64,000 nt of DNA from Hydrogenophaga sp. (GCF_030158645.1 NZ_JAOASO010000038.1:1-64000); one strand, 5' to 3'; shown: positions 19,661 to 29,865, counted from the first letter of the stretch. Numbers and translations are program-made. The notes: a model not told the origin generated them from the letters alone.

Positions 19661-21145
19661 TCAGCGAATGTCGGCGGTGAATTTCCAGGCCGATTTTTGC
19701 CAGGCCACCACCTCTTCACCCAGCAACCACGCCGATTGCGGGTAGCGTTTCGCCCAGCCCGGGTTGGTGGCCAGCTTGAAGGCGCGTGCCTTGTAGCTCA
19801 GCTTGACCGATTCGTGCTCGGGCATCTGGCGCGCATGGCACAGCAGCACCGCCAGCCGCAGGGCCATGAGCTGTTTGGCGAACAACTCGTCCTGCAGCGC
19901 TTCTTCGAGCTTGCGCAGCTTGCCACGCTGGCCCAGCACCAGCTGACTCATGCGGTGCAGTTCGGGCAACGAGAAGCCGCGGGCGTCCACGTTGTCCAGG
20001 ATGTACGCGCCGTGGTGGTGCGAACGCTCGTGCGAAATGTGGGTGCCGATTTCGTGCAGCCGCGCAGCCCAGGCCAGCTTTTGCGAATAACGTTCGTTTT
20101 GCGCGTCCAGCGCGGCGATCTGCGCGAAGAGGGCGGTGCTCACCGCACTCACACGCTTGCCCTGCGCCTCGTCGGCCGAGAAGCGGTGGGTCAGCCAGCT
20201 CACGGTGCGCTCACGCACGTCGCCGCCGTCGGTGTCGCGGTCGATCAGGTCGTACAGCGCGCCGTGGCGCAGGGCGCCCTGAGCCGGCAGCATCTGCTCG
20301 ATGCCGAACAAATCAAAGATGGCGCGCAACACGCTCACACCGCCGCCGATCACCGGACGCCGGTCGTCTTTGAGGCCTTCGATGCGAAGCTGGTCGACGT
20401 TGCCCGCCTTGATCATGCGGTCGGTGAGCCAGTCCAGCCCGGAGCGGGTGACCACGCCCGAGGCCCAGCCGTTGGCGGCCAGCATGTCGGCAACCGCACT
20501 CACCGTGCCGGACGAGCCGTACGCGATGGTCCAGTCGGCCGGCGGGAATTTGTCCAGCGCCTCGTCGATCACGGCCTTGGCGGCCACCTCGGCCGTCTTG
20601 AAGGCTGCCAGCGAACACTGTCCTCTGGGAAAGTACCGGGTGGACCAGGCCACGCTGCCCAGCCGGTAGGACTCCATGGTGCGGGCCGAATACCCTTGGC
20701 CGAGGATCATTTCCGTGGAGCGTCCGCCGATGTCGACCACCAGCCGTTTCTCGTCGGAGTGAGGCAACAGGCGTGAGACGCCCTGGTAGATCAGCCTTGC
20801 TTCTTCGTAGCCGGACACCACGTCGATCGGGAACCCCAGGATGGTCTGGGCCTGGCGCACGAAGTCGTCGCGGTTTCTGGCTTCGCGCAGCGTCTGGGTG
20901 GCCACGGCGCGCACCTGCTGGCGCTTGAAACCGTGCAGCCGCTCGGCAAAACGGGCCAGGCACTCCCAGCCGCGTTCCATGGCGGCCTGGCTCAGGTTTT
21001 TTTCCTCGTCCAGCCCGTTGCCCTGGCGCACGGTCTCCTTGAGGTATTCGATCCGTTCGATGTGCCCCGAGTGGTAGCGGCCGATTTCCAGCCGAAAACT
21101 GTTGGAGCCGAGGTCGATGGCGGCAAGTAAGGTACCGTTTTGCAT
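19661..21145 (-). CDS. ppx: Exopolyphosphatase, Ppx/GppA family
   Basis: Hydrolyses terminal phosphates from polyphosphate, or pppGpp in GppA members; the two activities cannot be separated by eye. The 494-residue protein has the actin-fold ATPase motifs LLAAIDLGSNSFRLEIG near the start, SGYEEARLIYQGV, VVDIGGRSTEMILG and AYGSSGTVSAVADML, then an HD-like C-terminal region with ARLHEIGTHISH. ATG at 21145 is chosen because the conserved beta strand begins five residues later. It is divergent from pstS, and the shared 223-base region contains the pstS PhoB promoter. The neighbourhood with ppk1 favours exopolyphosphatase. Confidence 0.93.
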   Translation of the reverse strand: MQNGTLLAAIDLGSNSFRLEIGRYHSGHIERIEYLKETVRQGNGLDEEKNLSQAAMERGWECLARFAERLHGFKRQQVRAVATQTLREARNRDDFVRQAQTILGFPIDVVSGYEEARLIYQGVSRLLPHSDEKRLVVDIGGRSTEMILGQGYSARTMESYRLGSVAWSTRYFPRGQCSLAAFKTAEVAAKAVIDEALDKFPPADWTIAYGSSGTVSAVADMLAANGWASGVVTRSGLDWLTDRMIKAGNVDQLRIEGLKDDRRPVIGGGVSVLRAIFDLFGIEQMLPAQGALRHGALYDLIDRDTDGGDVRERTVSWLTHRFSADEAQGKRVSAVSTALFAQIAALDAQNERYSQKLAWAARLHEIGTHISHERSHHHGAYILDNVDARGFSLPELHRMSQLVLGQRGKLRKLEEALQDELFAKQLMALRLAVLLCHARQMPEHESVKLSYKARAFKLATNPGWAKRYPQSAWLLGEEVVAWQKSAWKFTADIR

Positions 21146-21296
21146 GCGAGGGGAGAGCTGCGAGCCAGAACAGCTCAGGGAAAAGGCAAGACAAGGCAGG
21201 GCGAGCCCGGATTGTGACGCATGCCCGGGGCAGTACCCCACTTTGCGGTCCGGAGCCGCCCGGTGTCTTCACGGCGGACTCTGTGACATTGGTGAG

Positions 21297-21330
21297 ATGT
21301 CACGGCGTTGTCACATTGCCTGCCTAGAGT
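21297..21330 (+). promoter_or_regulatory. PhoB-dependent promoter of pstS
   Basis: ATGTCAC-GGCG-TTGTCAC (21297-21314) is a PhoB box with exact spacing, followed after 10 bases by TAGAGT (21325-21330) as -10. This is the standard layout in which PhoB replaces a -35. An additional single half-site for the opposite direction (ATGTCAC on the minus strand, just upstream) could affect ppx. Confidence 0.8.
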
Positions 21331-21368
21331 CGCTCCTGTTCCTCTTCCCAACCGCAAGGAGTCTCGCA

Positions 21369-22400
21369 ATGATCAACAAACGCATCTTCCTCCAGGCCGT
21401 CGCTGCTGCTGCCATAGCCACCGCCGGCATGGGCTCCGCCATCGCTGCCGACATCACCGGCGCTGGCGCCACGTTTCCGTTCCCGATCTACGCCAAGTGG
21501 GCTGAAGCCTACAAGAAAGAAACCGGCACCGGTCTGAACTACCAGTCGATCGGCTCCTCCGGTGGCCTGCGCCAGATCCGCGCCAAGACCGTGGCTTTCG
21601 GCGCGTCCGATGCGCCCGTGTCAGGTGCCGACCTCGACAAGGACGGCATGGTCCAGTTCCCGGCCATCATCGGCGGCACCGTGCCCGTGATCAACCTCGA
21701 CGGCTTCAAGCCGGGTGAACTGCGCGTGACCGGCCCCGTGCTGGCCGAGCTGTTCCTGGGCACCATCACCAAGTGGAACGACCCCAAGCTGGCCGCCCTG
21801 AACCCTGGCAAAACCCTGCCGGACCAGAACGTGACCGTGATCCACCGCGCCGACGGCTCGGGCACCACCTTCAACTTCACCGACTACCTGAGCGCTGTGA
21901 GCAAGCCCTGGGCCGACACCGTGGGCAAAGGCGCTGCCGTCAAATGGCCAGCACCTTCGTCCGTGGGTGGCAAGGGCAACGAAGGCGTGGCCGCCAACGT
22001 GAACCGCGTCAAGGGTGGCGTGGGCTACGTCGAGTACGCCTACGTCAAGAAGAACAACATGAACTTCCTGCAGCTGCAGAACGCCGACGGCAAGTACGTG
22101 AGCCCGGACGACAAGACCTTCGCCTCGGCCGCCGCCGGCGCCGACTGGTTCAGCGTGCCCGGCATGGGCGTGTCGATGGTGAACGCCAAGGGTGCCGAGA
22201 GCTGGCCCATCAGCACCGCGTCGTTCATCCTGATGTACAAGAACCCGGCCGACAAGGCGCAGTCCGCCGAAGTGCTGAAGTTCTTTGACTGGGCTTTCAA
22301 GAGCGGCAAGGGCATGGCCGCCGAGCTGGACTACGTGCCGCTGCCCGACTCCCTGACCGCCGATATCCGCTCCAAGGTGTGGTCGCAGATCGCCAAGTAA
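21369..22400 (+). CDS. pstS: Periplasmic phosphate-binding protein PstS
   Basis: High-affinity phosphate receptor of the Pst ABC importer. The 343-residue precursor has a typical signal peptide (residues 1 to about 26, ending ...GSAIAA) and the mature start DITGAGATFPFPIYAKWAEAY. Phosphate-contact segments IGSSGG and HRADGSGTTFNFTDYL are present. AAGGAG lies about 8 bases before the ATG at 21369, which decides the start over longer open-frame options. Preceded by a PhoB promoter; a hairpin after the stop probably limits transcription of the transporter genes relative to PstS. Confidence 0.97.
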   Translation: MINKRIFLQAVAAAAIATAGMGSAIAADITGAGATFPFPIYAKWAEAYKKETGTGLNYQSIGSSGGLRQIRAKTVAFGASDAPVSGADLDKDGMVQFPAIIGGTVPVINLDGFKPGELRVTGPVLAELFLGTITKWNDPKLAALNPGKTLPDQNVTVIHRADGSGTTFNFTDYLSAVSKPWADTVGKGAAVKWPAPSSVGGKGNEGVAANVNRVKGGVGYVEYAYVKKNNMNFLQLQNADGKYVSPDDKTFASAAAGADWFSVPGMGVSMVNAKGAESWPISTASFILMYKNPADKAQSAEVLKFFDWAFKSGKGMAAELDYVPLPDSLTADIRSKVWSQIAK

Positions 22401-22420
22401 GTTAGGCTGCTTCCAAATTG

Positions 22421-22454
22421 CATCCGCCGGTCGGTTCAGTCGGGCCGGCGGATG
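22421..22454 (+). terminator. Intra-operon hairpin between pstS and pstC
   Basis: CATCCGCCGG and CCGGCGGATG form a perfect 10-bp stem with a 14-base loop, followed by TTGATTTGT. It lies 20 bases after the pstS stop and 40 before pstC. It is most likely a partial terminator or 3'-stabilising element giving more PstS than membrane components, as in other binding-protein operons. Confidence 0.65.
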
Positions 22455-22494
22455 TTGATTTGTGGGGCCGGTCAACCACCGGATCGGAGTCAAC

Positions 22495-23493
22495 ATGAGC
22501 CTGGGAACCACGATGAGTTCGCAACCCGTGTCCATTGAACTGGACAACCCCAACATGGCGTCGATTGCCAAACGGCAACGCTTTCAGGACGTCCTGTTTC
22601 ACCGCATCACACAGAGTTTCTCGCTGCTGGTGCTGATCGCCCTGATGGGCATCATCGTCTCGTTGTTCATCAACGCGTGGCCCACGTTCCAGAAGTTCGG
22701 CTTCAACTTCATCTGGCGCGTCGAGTGGGACATCATCAATGAAGAATTCGGTGCCGCGATCGCGATCGTCGGCACCATCGCCAGTGCTTCCATCGCCATG
22801 CTGATCGCCGTGCCGCTGGCCTTCGGCATTGCGCTCTTCCTCACCGAAACCTGCCCGGTGTGGCTGCGCCGCCCGCTGGGCACGGCGGTCGAGTTGCTGG
22901 CGGCCGTGCCGTCCATCATCTACGGCATGTTCGGTCTGTTCGTGTTCGCGCCGCTGTTCGCCGACTATTTTCAGGTGCCGGTGCAACAGGTGCTGGGTGG
23001 CATGCCGCTGGTGGGCTTTCTGTTTGGCGGCAGTACCAACGGATTCGGCATCCTCGCCGCCGGCATCGTGCTGGCCTTCATGGTGCTGCCTTTCGTGGCG
23101 GCGGTGATGCGCGACGTGTTCGAGATCGTTCCGCCCATCCTGCGCGAATCGGCCTACGGCCTGGGCTGCACGACCTGGGAGGTGGTGCGTCGCGTGGTGC
23201 TGCCCTACACCCAGAAGGGGGTCATCGGCGGCATCATGCTCGGCCTCGGCCGGGCGCTGGGCGAAACCATGGCGGTCACGTTCGTGATCGGCAACGCCAA
23301 CCGCATGCCGACTTCGCTGTTCTCACCTGGCACCTCGATCGCATCCACCCTGGCCAACGAGTTTGGTGAAGCTGCCGACTTCCACCTCTCCACCCTGTTC
23401 GCACTCGGCTTCCTGCTGTTCGTGATCACCTTCCTGGTGCTCTCGGCGGCCAAGATCATGATGTTGCGCGCCGAAAAGGCCAAAGGCTTCTGA
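22495..23493 (+). CDS. pstC: Phosphate ABC transporter permease PstC
   Basis: One of the two inner-membrane subunits of the phosphate importer; 332 residues with about six hydrophobic segments and the ABC-permease EAA loop near [21 protein letters not shown]. Short periplasmic part around [18 protein letters not shown]. The ATG at 22495 has GGAG at SD distance; an upstream in-frame GTG at 22462 lies too near the hairpin to be preferred. pstA begins one base after the stop. Confidence 0.95.
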   Translation: MSLGTTMSSQPVSIELDNPNMASIAKRQRFQDVLFHRITQSFSLLVLIALMGIIVSLFINAWPTFQKFGFNFIWRVEWDIINEEFGAAIAIVGTIASASIAMLIAVPLAFGIALFLTETCPVWLRRPLGTAVELLAAVPSIIYGMFGLFVFAPLFADYFQVPVQQVLGGMPLVGFLFGGSTNGFGILAAGIVLAFMVLPFVAAVMRDVFEIVPPILRESAYGLGCTTWEVVRRVVLPYTQKGVIGGIMLGLGRALGETMAVTFVIGNANRMPTSLFSPGTSIASTLANEFGEAADFHLSTLFALGFLLFVITFLVLSAAKIMMLRAEKAKGF

Positions 23494-23494
23494 C

Positions 23495-24349
23495 ATGGAA
23501 CTCAACAACGCCATCTACAAAAGCCGCCAGCGCACCAACGCCATCGGCCTGACCCTCTCGATGGGCGCCATGGTGCTCGGCCTGGTCGTGCTGCTCTGGA
23601 TCTTGAGCGTGTTGCTCAGCAACGGCCTGGCCGCGCTGGACTGGAACATGTTCACGCAGTCGACCCCCGCCCCGGGCAGCGAAGGCGGCGGCCTGGCCAA
23701 CGCCATCGTCGGCAGCTTGATGATGGTCGGCTTCTCGGTGCTGGTGTCCACGCCCATCGGCGTGTTCGCCGGGGTGTACCTCGCCGAGTACGGAGACGAA
23801 AGCAAGACCGCCGAACTCACCCGCTTCGTGACCGACATCATGCTGTCGGCACCCTCCATCGTGCTGGGCCTCTTCGTGTACGCGATTGCGGTGGCCACCG
23901 TGGGCAACTTCTCGGGTTGGGCGGGCAGCCTGGCGCTGTCGCTGATCGCCGTGCCGGTGGTGGTGCGCACCACCGAAAACATGCTGCGCCTGGTGCCAGG
24001 CAGTCTTCGCGAAGCCGCCTTTGCCCTGGGCGCACCGCGCTGGAAAGTGGCCACGCTGGTCACGCTGCGCGCGGCCAAGAGCGGCGTCATGACCGGTCTG
24101 TTGCTGGCGGTGGCCCGCATCAGCGGCGAAACGGCACCGCTGCTGTTCACCGCGCTCAACAACCAGTTCTTCAGCACCGACATGGGCGCGCCCATGGCCA
24201 ACCTGCCGGTGGTGATCTTCCAGTTTGCGCTGAGCCCCTACGACAACTGGATCCGCCTGGCCTGGGGTGGCGCTCTGCTCATCACCTTGTCGGTGCTGGT
24301 GCTCAACATCGTGGCCCGCGTGTTCCTGCGCGAGAAGAAGCCGGGTTGA
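23495..24349 (+). CDS. pstA: Phosphate ABC transporter permease PstA
   Basis: Second membrane subunit of the Pst system; 284 residues with six hydrophobic segments. The EAA loop reads [21 protein letters not shown], and [18 protein letters not shown] is a PstA hallmark. It is spaced 1 base from pstC and 34 bases from pstB, with all four pst genes in one direction. Confidence 0.95.
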   Translation: MELNNAIYKSRQRTNAIGLTLSMGAMVLGLVVLLWILSVLLSNGLAALDWNMFTQSTPAPGSEGGGLANAIVGSLMMVGFSVLVSTPIGVFAGVYLAEYGDESKTAELTRFVTDIMLSAPSIVLGLFVYAIAVATVGNFSGWAGSLALSLIAVPVVVRTTENMLRLVPGSLREAAFALGAPRWKVATLVTLRAAKSGVMTGLLLAVARISGETAPLLFTALNNQFFSTDMGAPMANLPVVIFQFALSPYDNWIRLAWGGALLITLSVLVLNIVARVFLREKKPG

Positions 24350-24383
24350 TCCCCGCACGGCTCCACCCTTCAATTTCAAAGTT

Positions 24384-25190
24384 ATGGACATGACCATGCC
24401 CAACACCGCCTCCGCAGCCCAACCCGCTGTCGCCGCCAAAAACGCGCTCGAGTTGCGCAACCTCAACTTCTTCTACGGCAAGTTCCAGGGCCTGAAGAAT
24501 GTCAATCTGAACATCGAGGAACGCAAGGTCACCGCTTTCATCGGCCCTTCGGGCTGCGGCAAGTCGACCCTGCTGCGCACACTCAACCGCATGTACAGCC
24601 TGTACCCCGGCCAGCGCGCCGAAGGTCAGATCAATTTCTATGGCCAGAACATCCTGGACGAGAAACAAGACATCAACCTGCTGCGCGCGCGCATCGGCAT
24701 GGTGTTCCAGAAGCCCACGCCGTTCCCGATGTCGATCTACGACAACATCGCCTTCGGCGTGAAGCTCTATGAAACGCTGGGCAAGAGCGAGATGGACGAC
24801 CGCGTGGAGTGGGCGCTGTCCAAGGCCGCGCTGTGGAACGAGGTGAAAGACAAGCTCAACCAGAGCGGTCTCTCGCTCTCGGGCGGTCAGCAGCAGCGCC
24901 TGTGCATTGCGCGCAGCGTGGCCGTGAAGCCGTCGGTCTTGCTGCTCGACGAACCCACCTCCGCGCTGGACCCGATTTCCACCGGCAAGGTGGAGGAATT
25001 GGTGCACGAACTCAAGCAGGACTACACCATCGCCATCGTCACCCACAACATGCAGCAGGCTGCCCGCTGCAGCGACTACACGGCCTACATGTACCTGGGC
25101 GAGCTGGTCGAGTTCGGTTCCACCGAGCAAATTTTCTTCAAGCCCGCCAAGACCGAGACCGAGGACTACATCACCGGGCGTTTCGGCTGA
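24384..25190 (+). CDS. pstB: Phosphate ABC transporter ATPase PstB
   Basis: Cytosolic ATPase powering phosphate import. In 268 residues it shows Walker [10 protein letters not shown], the Q-loop [17 protein letters not shown], the ABC signature [14 protein letters not shown] and Walker [13 protein letters not shown], with the switch histidine in IVTHNMQQA. The ATG at 24384 is used; ATGs at 24390 and 24396 are alternatives and no strong ribosome site separates them. Confidence 0.96.
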   Translation: MDMTMPNTASAAQPAVAAKNALELRNLNFFYGKFQGLKNVNLNIEERKVTAFIGPSGCGKSTLLRTLNRMYSLYPGQRAEGQINFYGQNILDEKQDINLLRARIGMVFQKPTPFPMSIYDNIAFGVKLYETLGKSEMDDRVEWALSKAALWNEVKDKLNQSGLSLSGGQQQRLCIARSVAVKPSVLLLDEPTSALDPISTGKVEELVHELKQDYTIAIVTHNMQQAARCSDYTAYMYLGELVEFGSTEQIFFKPAKTETEDYITGRFG

Positions 25191-25243
25191 TTTCAGCCCG
25201 CGTTGAACACCGAGCAGTTCCGAGCCACAACGGGAGATATTTC

Positions 25244-25945
25244 ATGAGCGACAAACACATTTCCAGCCAGTTCGACGCCGAGTTGAACTCCATCTCGTCC
25301 CAGGTTCTTGAAATGGGCGGTCTGGTCGAATCCCAGCTCCACCAGGCGGTGTACGCCCTGGTGCACATGAGCATGGAGTCGGCCGAGCAGGTGATCGAGA
25401 ACGAGAACCGCATCAACCAGATGGAGCTGCAGATCGATCACGAGATCATCTCCACCATCGGCCGGCGCCAGCCCACCGCGCGCGACCTGCGTTTTCTCAT
25501 GGCGATTTCGCGCACCACGCAGAACCTGGAGCGCGCAGGTGACGAAGTCGCCCGCATCGCTCGCATGGTCAAGTCCATCATCGAAAACGGTTCACCGCGC
25601 AACCTGCCCAGCTCCGAGCTGCGGGTGGCCGCCGACCTGGCCTCGGCCCTGCTGCGCAAGACGCTGGATTCGTTCGCGCGACTCGACACCACCATGGCGG
25701 TGGCCATCATCAAGGGCGACAACGCCATCGACGATGAATACAACGGCTTTCTGCGCAAGCTCATCACCTACATGATGGAAGACCCCCGCACCATCTCGCC
25801 GAGTCTGGACCTGTTGTTCCTGGCCAAGTCGATCGAGCGCGTGGGCGACCACGCCAAGAACATCGCCGAGCAGATCATCTTCATCGTCAAGGGTGAAGAC
25901 GTTCGGCACACCCCCATGTCCCAAGTCGAGTCGGTGGTCGGATGA
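25244..25945 (+). CDS. phoU: Phosphate signalling protein PhoU
   Basis: Links Pst transporter status to PhoR, holding the Pho response off when phosphate is plentiful. The 233-residue all-helical protein has the two PhoU repeats with metal-binding motifs around NRINQMELQIDHEII/ERAGDEVARIAR and the second-copy ERVGDHAKNIAE. GGGAG precedes the ATG at 25244. Its TGA overlaps the phoB start in an ATGA. Confidence 0.95.
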   Translation: MSDKHISSQFDAELNSISSQVLEMGGLVESQLHQAVYALVHMSMESAEQVIENENRINQMELQIDHEIISTIGRRQPTARDLRFLMAISRTTQNLERAGDEVARIARMVKSIIENGSPRNLPSSELRVAADLASALLRKTLDSFARLDTTMAVAIIKGDNAIDDEYNGFLRKLITYMMEDPRTISPSLDLLFLAKSIERVGDHAKNIAEQIIFIVKGEDVRHTPMSQVESVVG

Positions 25946-26673
25946 GGAAGCTCCCACGCGTTCTGGTGGTGGAGGACGAACCCTCCATCGCCGAGCTGAT
26001 CGCCGTCAACCTGCGGCACAACGGCTTCGCGCCGACCGTCGTGTTCGACGGCGTGGCCGCGCAGCGCGAGGTGGATGCGGTGCTGCCCGATGTGATCCTG
26101 CTCGACTGGATGCTGCCCGGTGAAAGCGGTGCCTCGCTGGCCCGGGGCTGGCGCAAGAACGAACGCACCAAGACCATCCCCATCCTCATGCTCACCGCGC
26201 GCAGCGACGAGAGCGACAAGGTGCAGGGACTGGACGCGGGCGCGGACGACTACATCACCAAACCGTTCTCCACCCAGGAGCTGCTGGCGCGCATCCGCGC
26301 GGTGCTGCGCCGGCGCGCGCCCGAGATCGTCAACGACTCGGTTCAGGTGGGTGAACTGGCACTGGATGCAGGCACGTACCGCATCACGTTCCGCGGCTCC
26401 GAACTCAAGGTCGGGCCGACCGAATTCAAGCTCTTGCATTACCTCATGAAGCACGCAGAACGGGTGCACACCCGTGGTACGCTGCTCGACAAGGTCTGGG
26501 GAGACCATGTTTTCATCGAGGAGCGAACCGTGGACGTGCATGTCAAACGATTGAGGGAATCACTGGGTGAAGCCTCCGGCATGATCGAAACGGTGCGTGG
26601 TGCGGGCTACCGGCTCACGTCGATGAACAACACCGGGCGACCGGCGCAGGGCACCCCCATTTCCGCCTCATGA
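25942..26673 (+). CDS. phoB: Phosphate response regulator PhoB
   Basis: OmpR-family activator that binds PhoB boxes when phosphorylated. The 243-residue protein has the receiver acidic pair in VVEDEPS, the phosphoacceptor Asp in ILLDWMLPGESG, the conserved lysine in ITKPFSTQELLAR, and a winged-helix domain ending ERTVDVHVKRLRESLGEASGMIETVRGAGYRL. Coupled by ATGA to both phoU and phoR. Its targets are probably the boxes seen at 16366, 19610 and 21297. Confidence 0.96.
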   Translation: MRKLPRVLVVEDEPSIAELIAVNLRHNGFAPTVVFDGVAAQREVDAVLPDVILLDWMLPGESGASLARGWRKNERTKTIPILMLTARSDESDKVQGLDAGADDYITKPFSTQELLARIRAVLRRRAPEIVNDSVQVGELALDAGTYRITFRGSELKVGPTEFKLLHYLMKHAERVHTRGTLLDKVWGDHVFIEERTVDVHVKRLRESLGEASGMIETVRGAGYRLTSMNNTGRPAQGTPISAS

Positions 26674-27989
26674 CCCGGCGAGCCATCGAGCTGTTGCTCC
26701 TGGTCGCCTTGGGAGCCGTGCTGGGCTGGACGCAGGATTCACCGGGATGGACGTTTGCCGGCGCCCTGGTGGGCGCGCTGGGATGGTCGGTGCTGGATGG
26801 GTTGAGGGCCCGCAGCTTTCTGCGGTGGCTCAACAAGGCCGATGTGACCCGTCAGCCCCGCCTCTCAGGCACTTGGGGCGAAATGGTGGATCGCGCCCGC
26901 AAGTTGATCAAGAAACTCGAAAAAAAGGCGCAGAGCAGCGATGCCCGCCTGGAAGACTTTCTTGCGGCCATCCAGGCATCTCCCAACGGGGTTGTGCTGC
27001 TCGATTCGGCCGGCCGAATCGAGTGGTCCAACCTCACCGCGGCCAACCAGCTGGGCTTTGATCCGCAGCGCGATCTCGGCCAGTACGTGCGCAACATGGT
27101 GCGTAACCCGGCCTTCACCGCCTACCTGGCGGGTGGGGATTTCAACCAGGAAATCCAGATCGATGGGATCGGGCCGCGTCCCTCCCAGCCGTCCAAAATT
27201 TCGCTGCAGATTCACCCCTATGGCAAGAAGCGCAAGCTCATGCTCACGCGCGACGTGACCGCGGTGCAGCTCGCCGAGACCATGCGCCGCGATTTCGTGG
27301 CCAATGTGTCGCACGAGATCCGCACGCCGTTGACGGTGCTCAGTGGCTTTGTGGAAACCATGCAGAGCATTCCGCTGGAAGAGGCCGATCGCACGCGTTA
27401 CCTGGGCCTCATGAGCCAGCAGGCCCAACGCATGCAGACCTTGGTGAGCGACCTGCTCACCCTCTCGCGGCTGGAGGGCAGCCCGGCCCCCGGCCCGGGC
27501 GAGTGGATCGACGGCGAAGAGCTGCTCACGCACGTGGTCCAGGAAGCCCGCGGCCTCACCCAGGCCATCTCGGCGACACAGCACCGTATCGAACCGGTGC
27601 CCGGTCCCGCGCTCTGGGTCTCGGGTGCCAAGACCGAACTGCTCAGCGCCATGTCCAACCTGCTGAGCAACGCCGTGCGCTACACGCCGGGCGGCGGGCT
27701 CATCCAGACGGGTTGGCGCTTGCGCAGCGATGGCTGGGTGGAGTTTTTCGTGAAAGACACCGGCCCGGGCATCGCGGCGGAGCACCTGCCACGGCTGACA
27801 GAGCGCTTCTACCGCGTGGACCGCAGCCGCTCGAGGGAAACCGGCGGCACCGGTCTGGGACTGGCCATCGTGAAACACGTGGCCCAGCGCCACGGCGGCC
27901 ACATCGATGCCGAGAGCACGGTCGGCGAAGGCTCGCGCTTTGCGATCGCCTTGCCGCCCAACCGGGTGCGCGAGCGCATCACCGGCTGA
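26670..27989 (+). CDS. phoR: Phosphate sensor histidine kinase PhoR
   Basis: Membrane-anchored kinase for PhoB; 439 residues. Two short hydrophobic segments (about 5-45) without a real periplasmic domain, a linker, a PAS domain (about 85-190), the H-box FVANVSHEIRTPLTVLSGF with the phosphorylated histidine, then N-box NLLSNAVRYTP, G1 DTGPGIA and G2 GGTGLGLAIVKH. The lack of a large sensing domain is usual for PhoR, which senses through Pst and PhoU. Starts in an ATGA with phoB. Confidence 0.96.
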   Translation: MTRRAIELLLLVALGAVLGWTQDSPGWTFAGALVGALGWSVLDGLRARSFLRWLNKADVTRQPRLSGTWGEMVDRARKLIKKLEKKAQSSDARLEDFLAAIQASPNGVVLLDSAGRIEWSNLTAANQLGFDPQRDLGQYVRNMVRNPAFTAYLAGGDFNQEIQIDGIGPRPSQPSKISLQIHPYGKKRKLMLTRDVTAVQLAETMRRDFVANVSHEIRTPLTVLSGFVETMQSIPLEEADRTRYLGLMSQQAQRMQTLVSDLLTLSRLEGSPAPGPGEWIDGEELLTHVVQEARGLTQAISATQHRIEPVPGPALWVSGAKTELLSAMSNLLSNAVRYTPGGGLIQTGWRLRSDGWVEFFVKDTGPGIAAEHLPRLTERFYRVDRSRSRETGGTGLGLAIVKHVAQRHGGHIDAESTVGEGSRFAIALPPNRVRERITG

Positions 27990-27996
27990 GCCGGAC

Positions 27997-29724
27997 TCAG
28001 TTGCCGACGCGCTGGTAGACCAGCAGGCTTTCCTTGCTGTCGGTGAGGCGGCTCACGGTGGATTTGAAGGCCCAGTGCGTCAATTCAACGCGTTGGTGCA
28101 GCGTGGCCTGGGTCGCGGGCGCCACCACCATGCTCTGGCACTGCGATCCTGCGCCACCACCACTGCGCACCAGCTTCAGAGCGCCGTGGTGCTGCAGCGC
28201 CGCTATCTGGGCCTGGCTCAATCCGTCCACCACCACGCAGCCTTGCGGGGGCACCAGGGTGGCAATGCGCCGCGAGACCGGCCCGTAGCTGCGACCAAAA
28301 TCCAGCAGCGGCAGCCACAGGGTCATGAGCAGCAACCAGCACAAGGTGCTGCCCGCGGCGGGCAACACCAGGCTCTTCCACAGCGCCTGCCGGTGCTTGC
28401 CCACGCGCCACGCGACCAGCCAGAGCCATGCACCGGTGGCCACCGCACCCGCGAGGAACAACCCGATCGAAAACTCCGGCACGAAGCCGGGCGCGAGCTT
28501 GGCCACGTTGGCCGCAGGTTTGGCCGGCACGCCGGTCTGCATGGCGAACCAGATCACCCAGATGACCAGCGCACAGCCCGAGAAAAAGAGCAGGGTGAAC
28601 CAGTCCACCAGCGCAGACACGCTGCGGCGCAACGTGGGCAGGGCGAAGGCGGCGAGTGCCGCCAACGCGGGCAGGGCCAGCAGCAGAGCGCGGTCGCGCT
28701 CGGGTGACAGTGCGCTGTCCACCATGCTCACCCAGGCGGCCCACAAGGGCAGGGCGACGTGGGGCCGCAGCAGCTGGTGCCGCCAGCGCCACAGCGTCCA
28801 GAGCACCAGCGGCCACGCCGGCCAGGTGAACCACACCAGCAGCTTGCCCCAGCTCTGCCACTGCACCTGCGCCAGCGCGGTCTGCAGGGCCGGTACCGGC
28901 ACCTGCCCCGCCAGCGCCGACAGACCCAGGATCAGCACCAGCAGCACGGCTGCCCAGACCAGGGGATCGCGCTGCGAGGGCGCTTCATCGGACAGCCAGG
29001 CGGTGTCGGGCTCGCTGGCCTGCCGGCGCGAGATCCACAGGACCAGCAGCAGGCCACCACCCAGTGTGGCTGCGATCCAGGGTGCGCCGCTGAAGACCAG
29101 CGCGAGCAAGGCCAGCGCCCACAGGCCGACGCTGCGCAGCGGTTGCCGTTGGCCGGTGTGGGCCATGCGTGAAGCCGTCAGGAGCAACAGAGAAACCAGC
29201 GCGAGCCGTGCCAGATCGGGCGTGGTTTCGTGCGAGAGTTGGGCCAGGCCCAGGCAGGCCATCAGCGCGAGCAGACCGGCGTCGGCCAGCGCACGCGCAT
29301 AGTCCGTGGGCTTGGCCTCACCACCGAAGGCAAACTGCACCGGCTGCGCGGCCGGCTGGCGCGCGAGGTGGTACACGGTGTACCAGGTGCAGAGCATGGT
29401 GAGGGCCAGCAGCAGCGCAAACGGAATGCGGACCGCAAACTCGGGCGAGAAAAAGGGCAGCAGCTTGATGAAGACCGCCCCCAGCCAGTACGGCAGCGGG
29501 CCGGCTTCTTCGACCGCCACCCCCAGCACCTGCGGGCTCCACCAGTCGCTGTGACCCGCAGCCATTTCCAGCATCACGCCGAAGGCGGACACGTCGGCGT
29601 TTTTCCAGGGCTCGCGCCCCAGAAAGCCCGGCAACACATAAGCGATGCAGAACAGGAAGAGGGCGATCCGCGGCAGGCGGCGCACGGCCGACTGGGTGAC
29701 GATGGCGGGGGTGGGCTGGTTCAC
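27997..29724 (-). CDS. ArnT/PMT-like membrane glycosyltransferase
   Basis: A 575-residue integral membrane protein with about eleven hydrophobic segments and a soluble C-terminal region. The first periplasmic loop has LPGFLGREPWKNADVSAFGVMLEMA, similar to the acidic/aromatic first loop of GT39/GT83 lipid-linked sugar transferases such as ArnT. The C-terminal part (VVVDGLSQAQIAALQHHG) is usual for these in Burkholderiales. Donor and acceptor unknown; cell-envelope modification is likely. I chose GTG 29724: longer open frame runs into the rpmE terminator, and TATATT lies 7 bases upstream, suggesting a leaderless message. Converges on phoR with a 7-base gap. Confidence 0.75.
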   Translation of the reverse strand: MNQPTPAIVTQSAVRRLPRIALFLFCIAYVLPGFLGREPWKNADVSAFGVMLEMAAGHSDWWSPQVLGVAVEEAGPLPYWLGAVFIKLLPFFSPEFAVRIPFALLLALTMLCTWYTVYHLARQPAAQPVQFAFGGEAKPTDYARALADAGLLALMACLGLAQLSHETTPDLARLALVSLLLLTASRMAHTGQRQPLRSVGLWALALLALVFSGAPWIAATLGGGLLLVLWISRRQASEPDTAWLSDEAPSQRDPLVWAAVLLVLILGLSALAGQVPVPALQTALAQVQWQSWGKLLVWFTWPAWPLVLWTLWRWRHQLLRPHVALPLWAAWVSMVDSALSPERDRALLLALPALAALAAFALPTLRRSVSALVDWFTLLFFSGCALVIWVIWFAMQTGVPAKPAANVAKLAPGFVPEFSIGLFLAGAVATGAWLWLVAWRVGKHRQALWKSLVLPAAGSTLCWLLLMTLWLPLLDFGRSYGPVSRRIATLVPPQGCVVVDGLSQAQIAALQHHGALKLVRSGGGAGSQCQSMVVAPATQATLHQRVELTHWAFKSTVSRLTDSKESLLVYQRVGN

Positions 29725-29787
29725 TGCGGGGAATATACAAGGCGCCCGAGACAGCGGGACGGCAAGGAGACAGGCGAAAGACGGGCG

Positions 29788-29819
29788 AAAAAAAAGCAGC
29801 CGGACAACCAGCTGCTTTT
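29788..29819 (-). terminator. Rho-independent terminator of rpmE2
   Basis: On the minus strand AAAAGCAGC and GCTGCTTTT form a 9-bp stem with a 10-base loop, followed by an unbroken run of T residues (plus-strand A8 at 29788-29795). It lies about 45 bases after the rpmE2 stop and is the cleanest intrinsic terminator in the window. Confidence 0.85.
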
Positions 29820-29865
29820 CTTGTACGGGACGCAGTGCCCCGCGGGACACCGATCAGCCAGCCGC

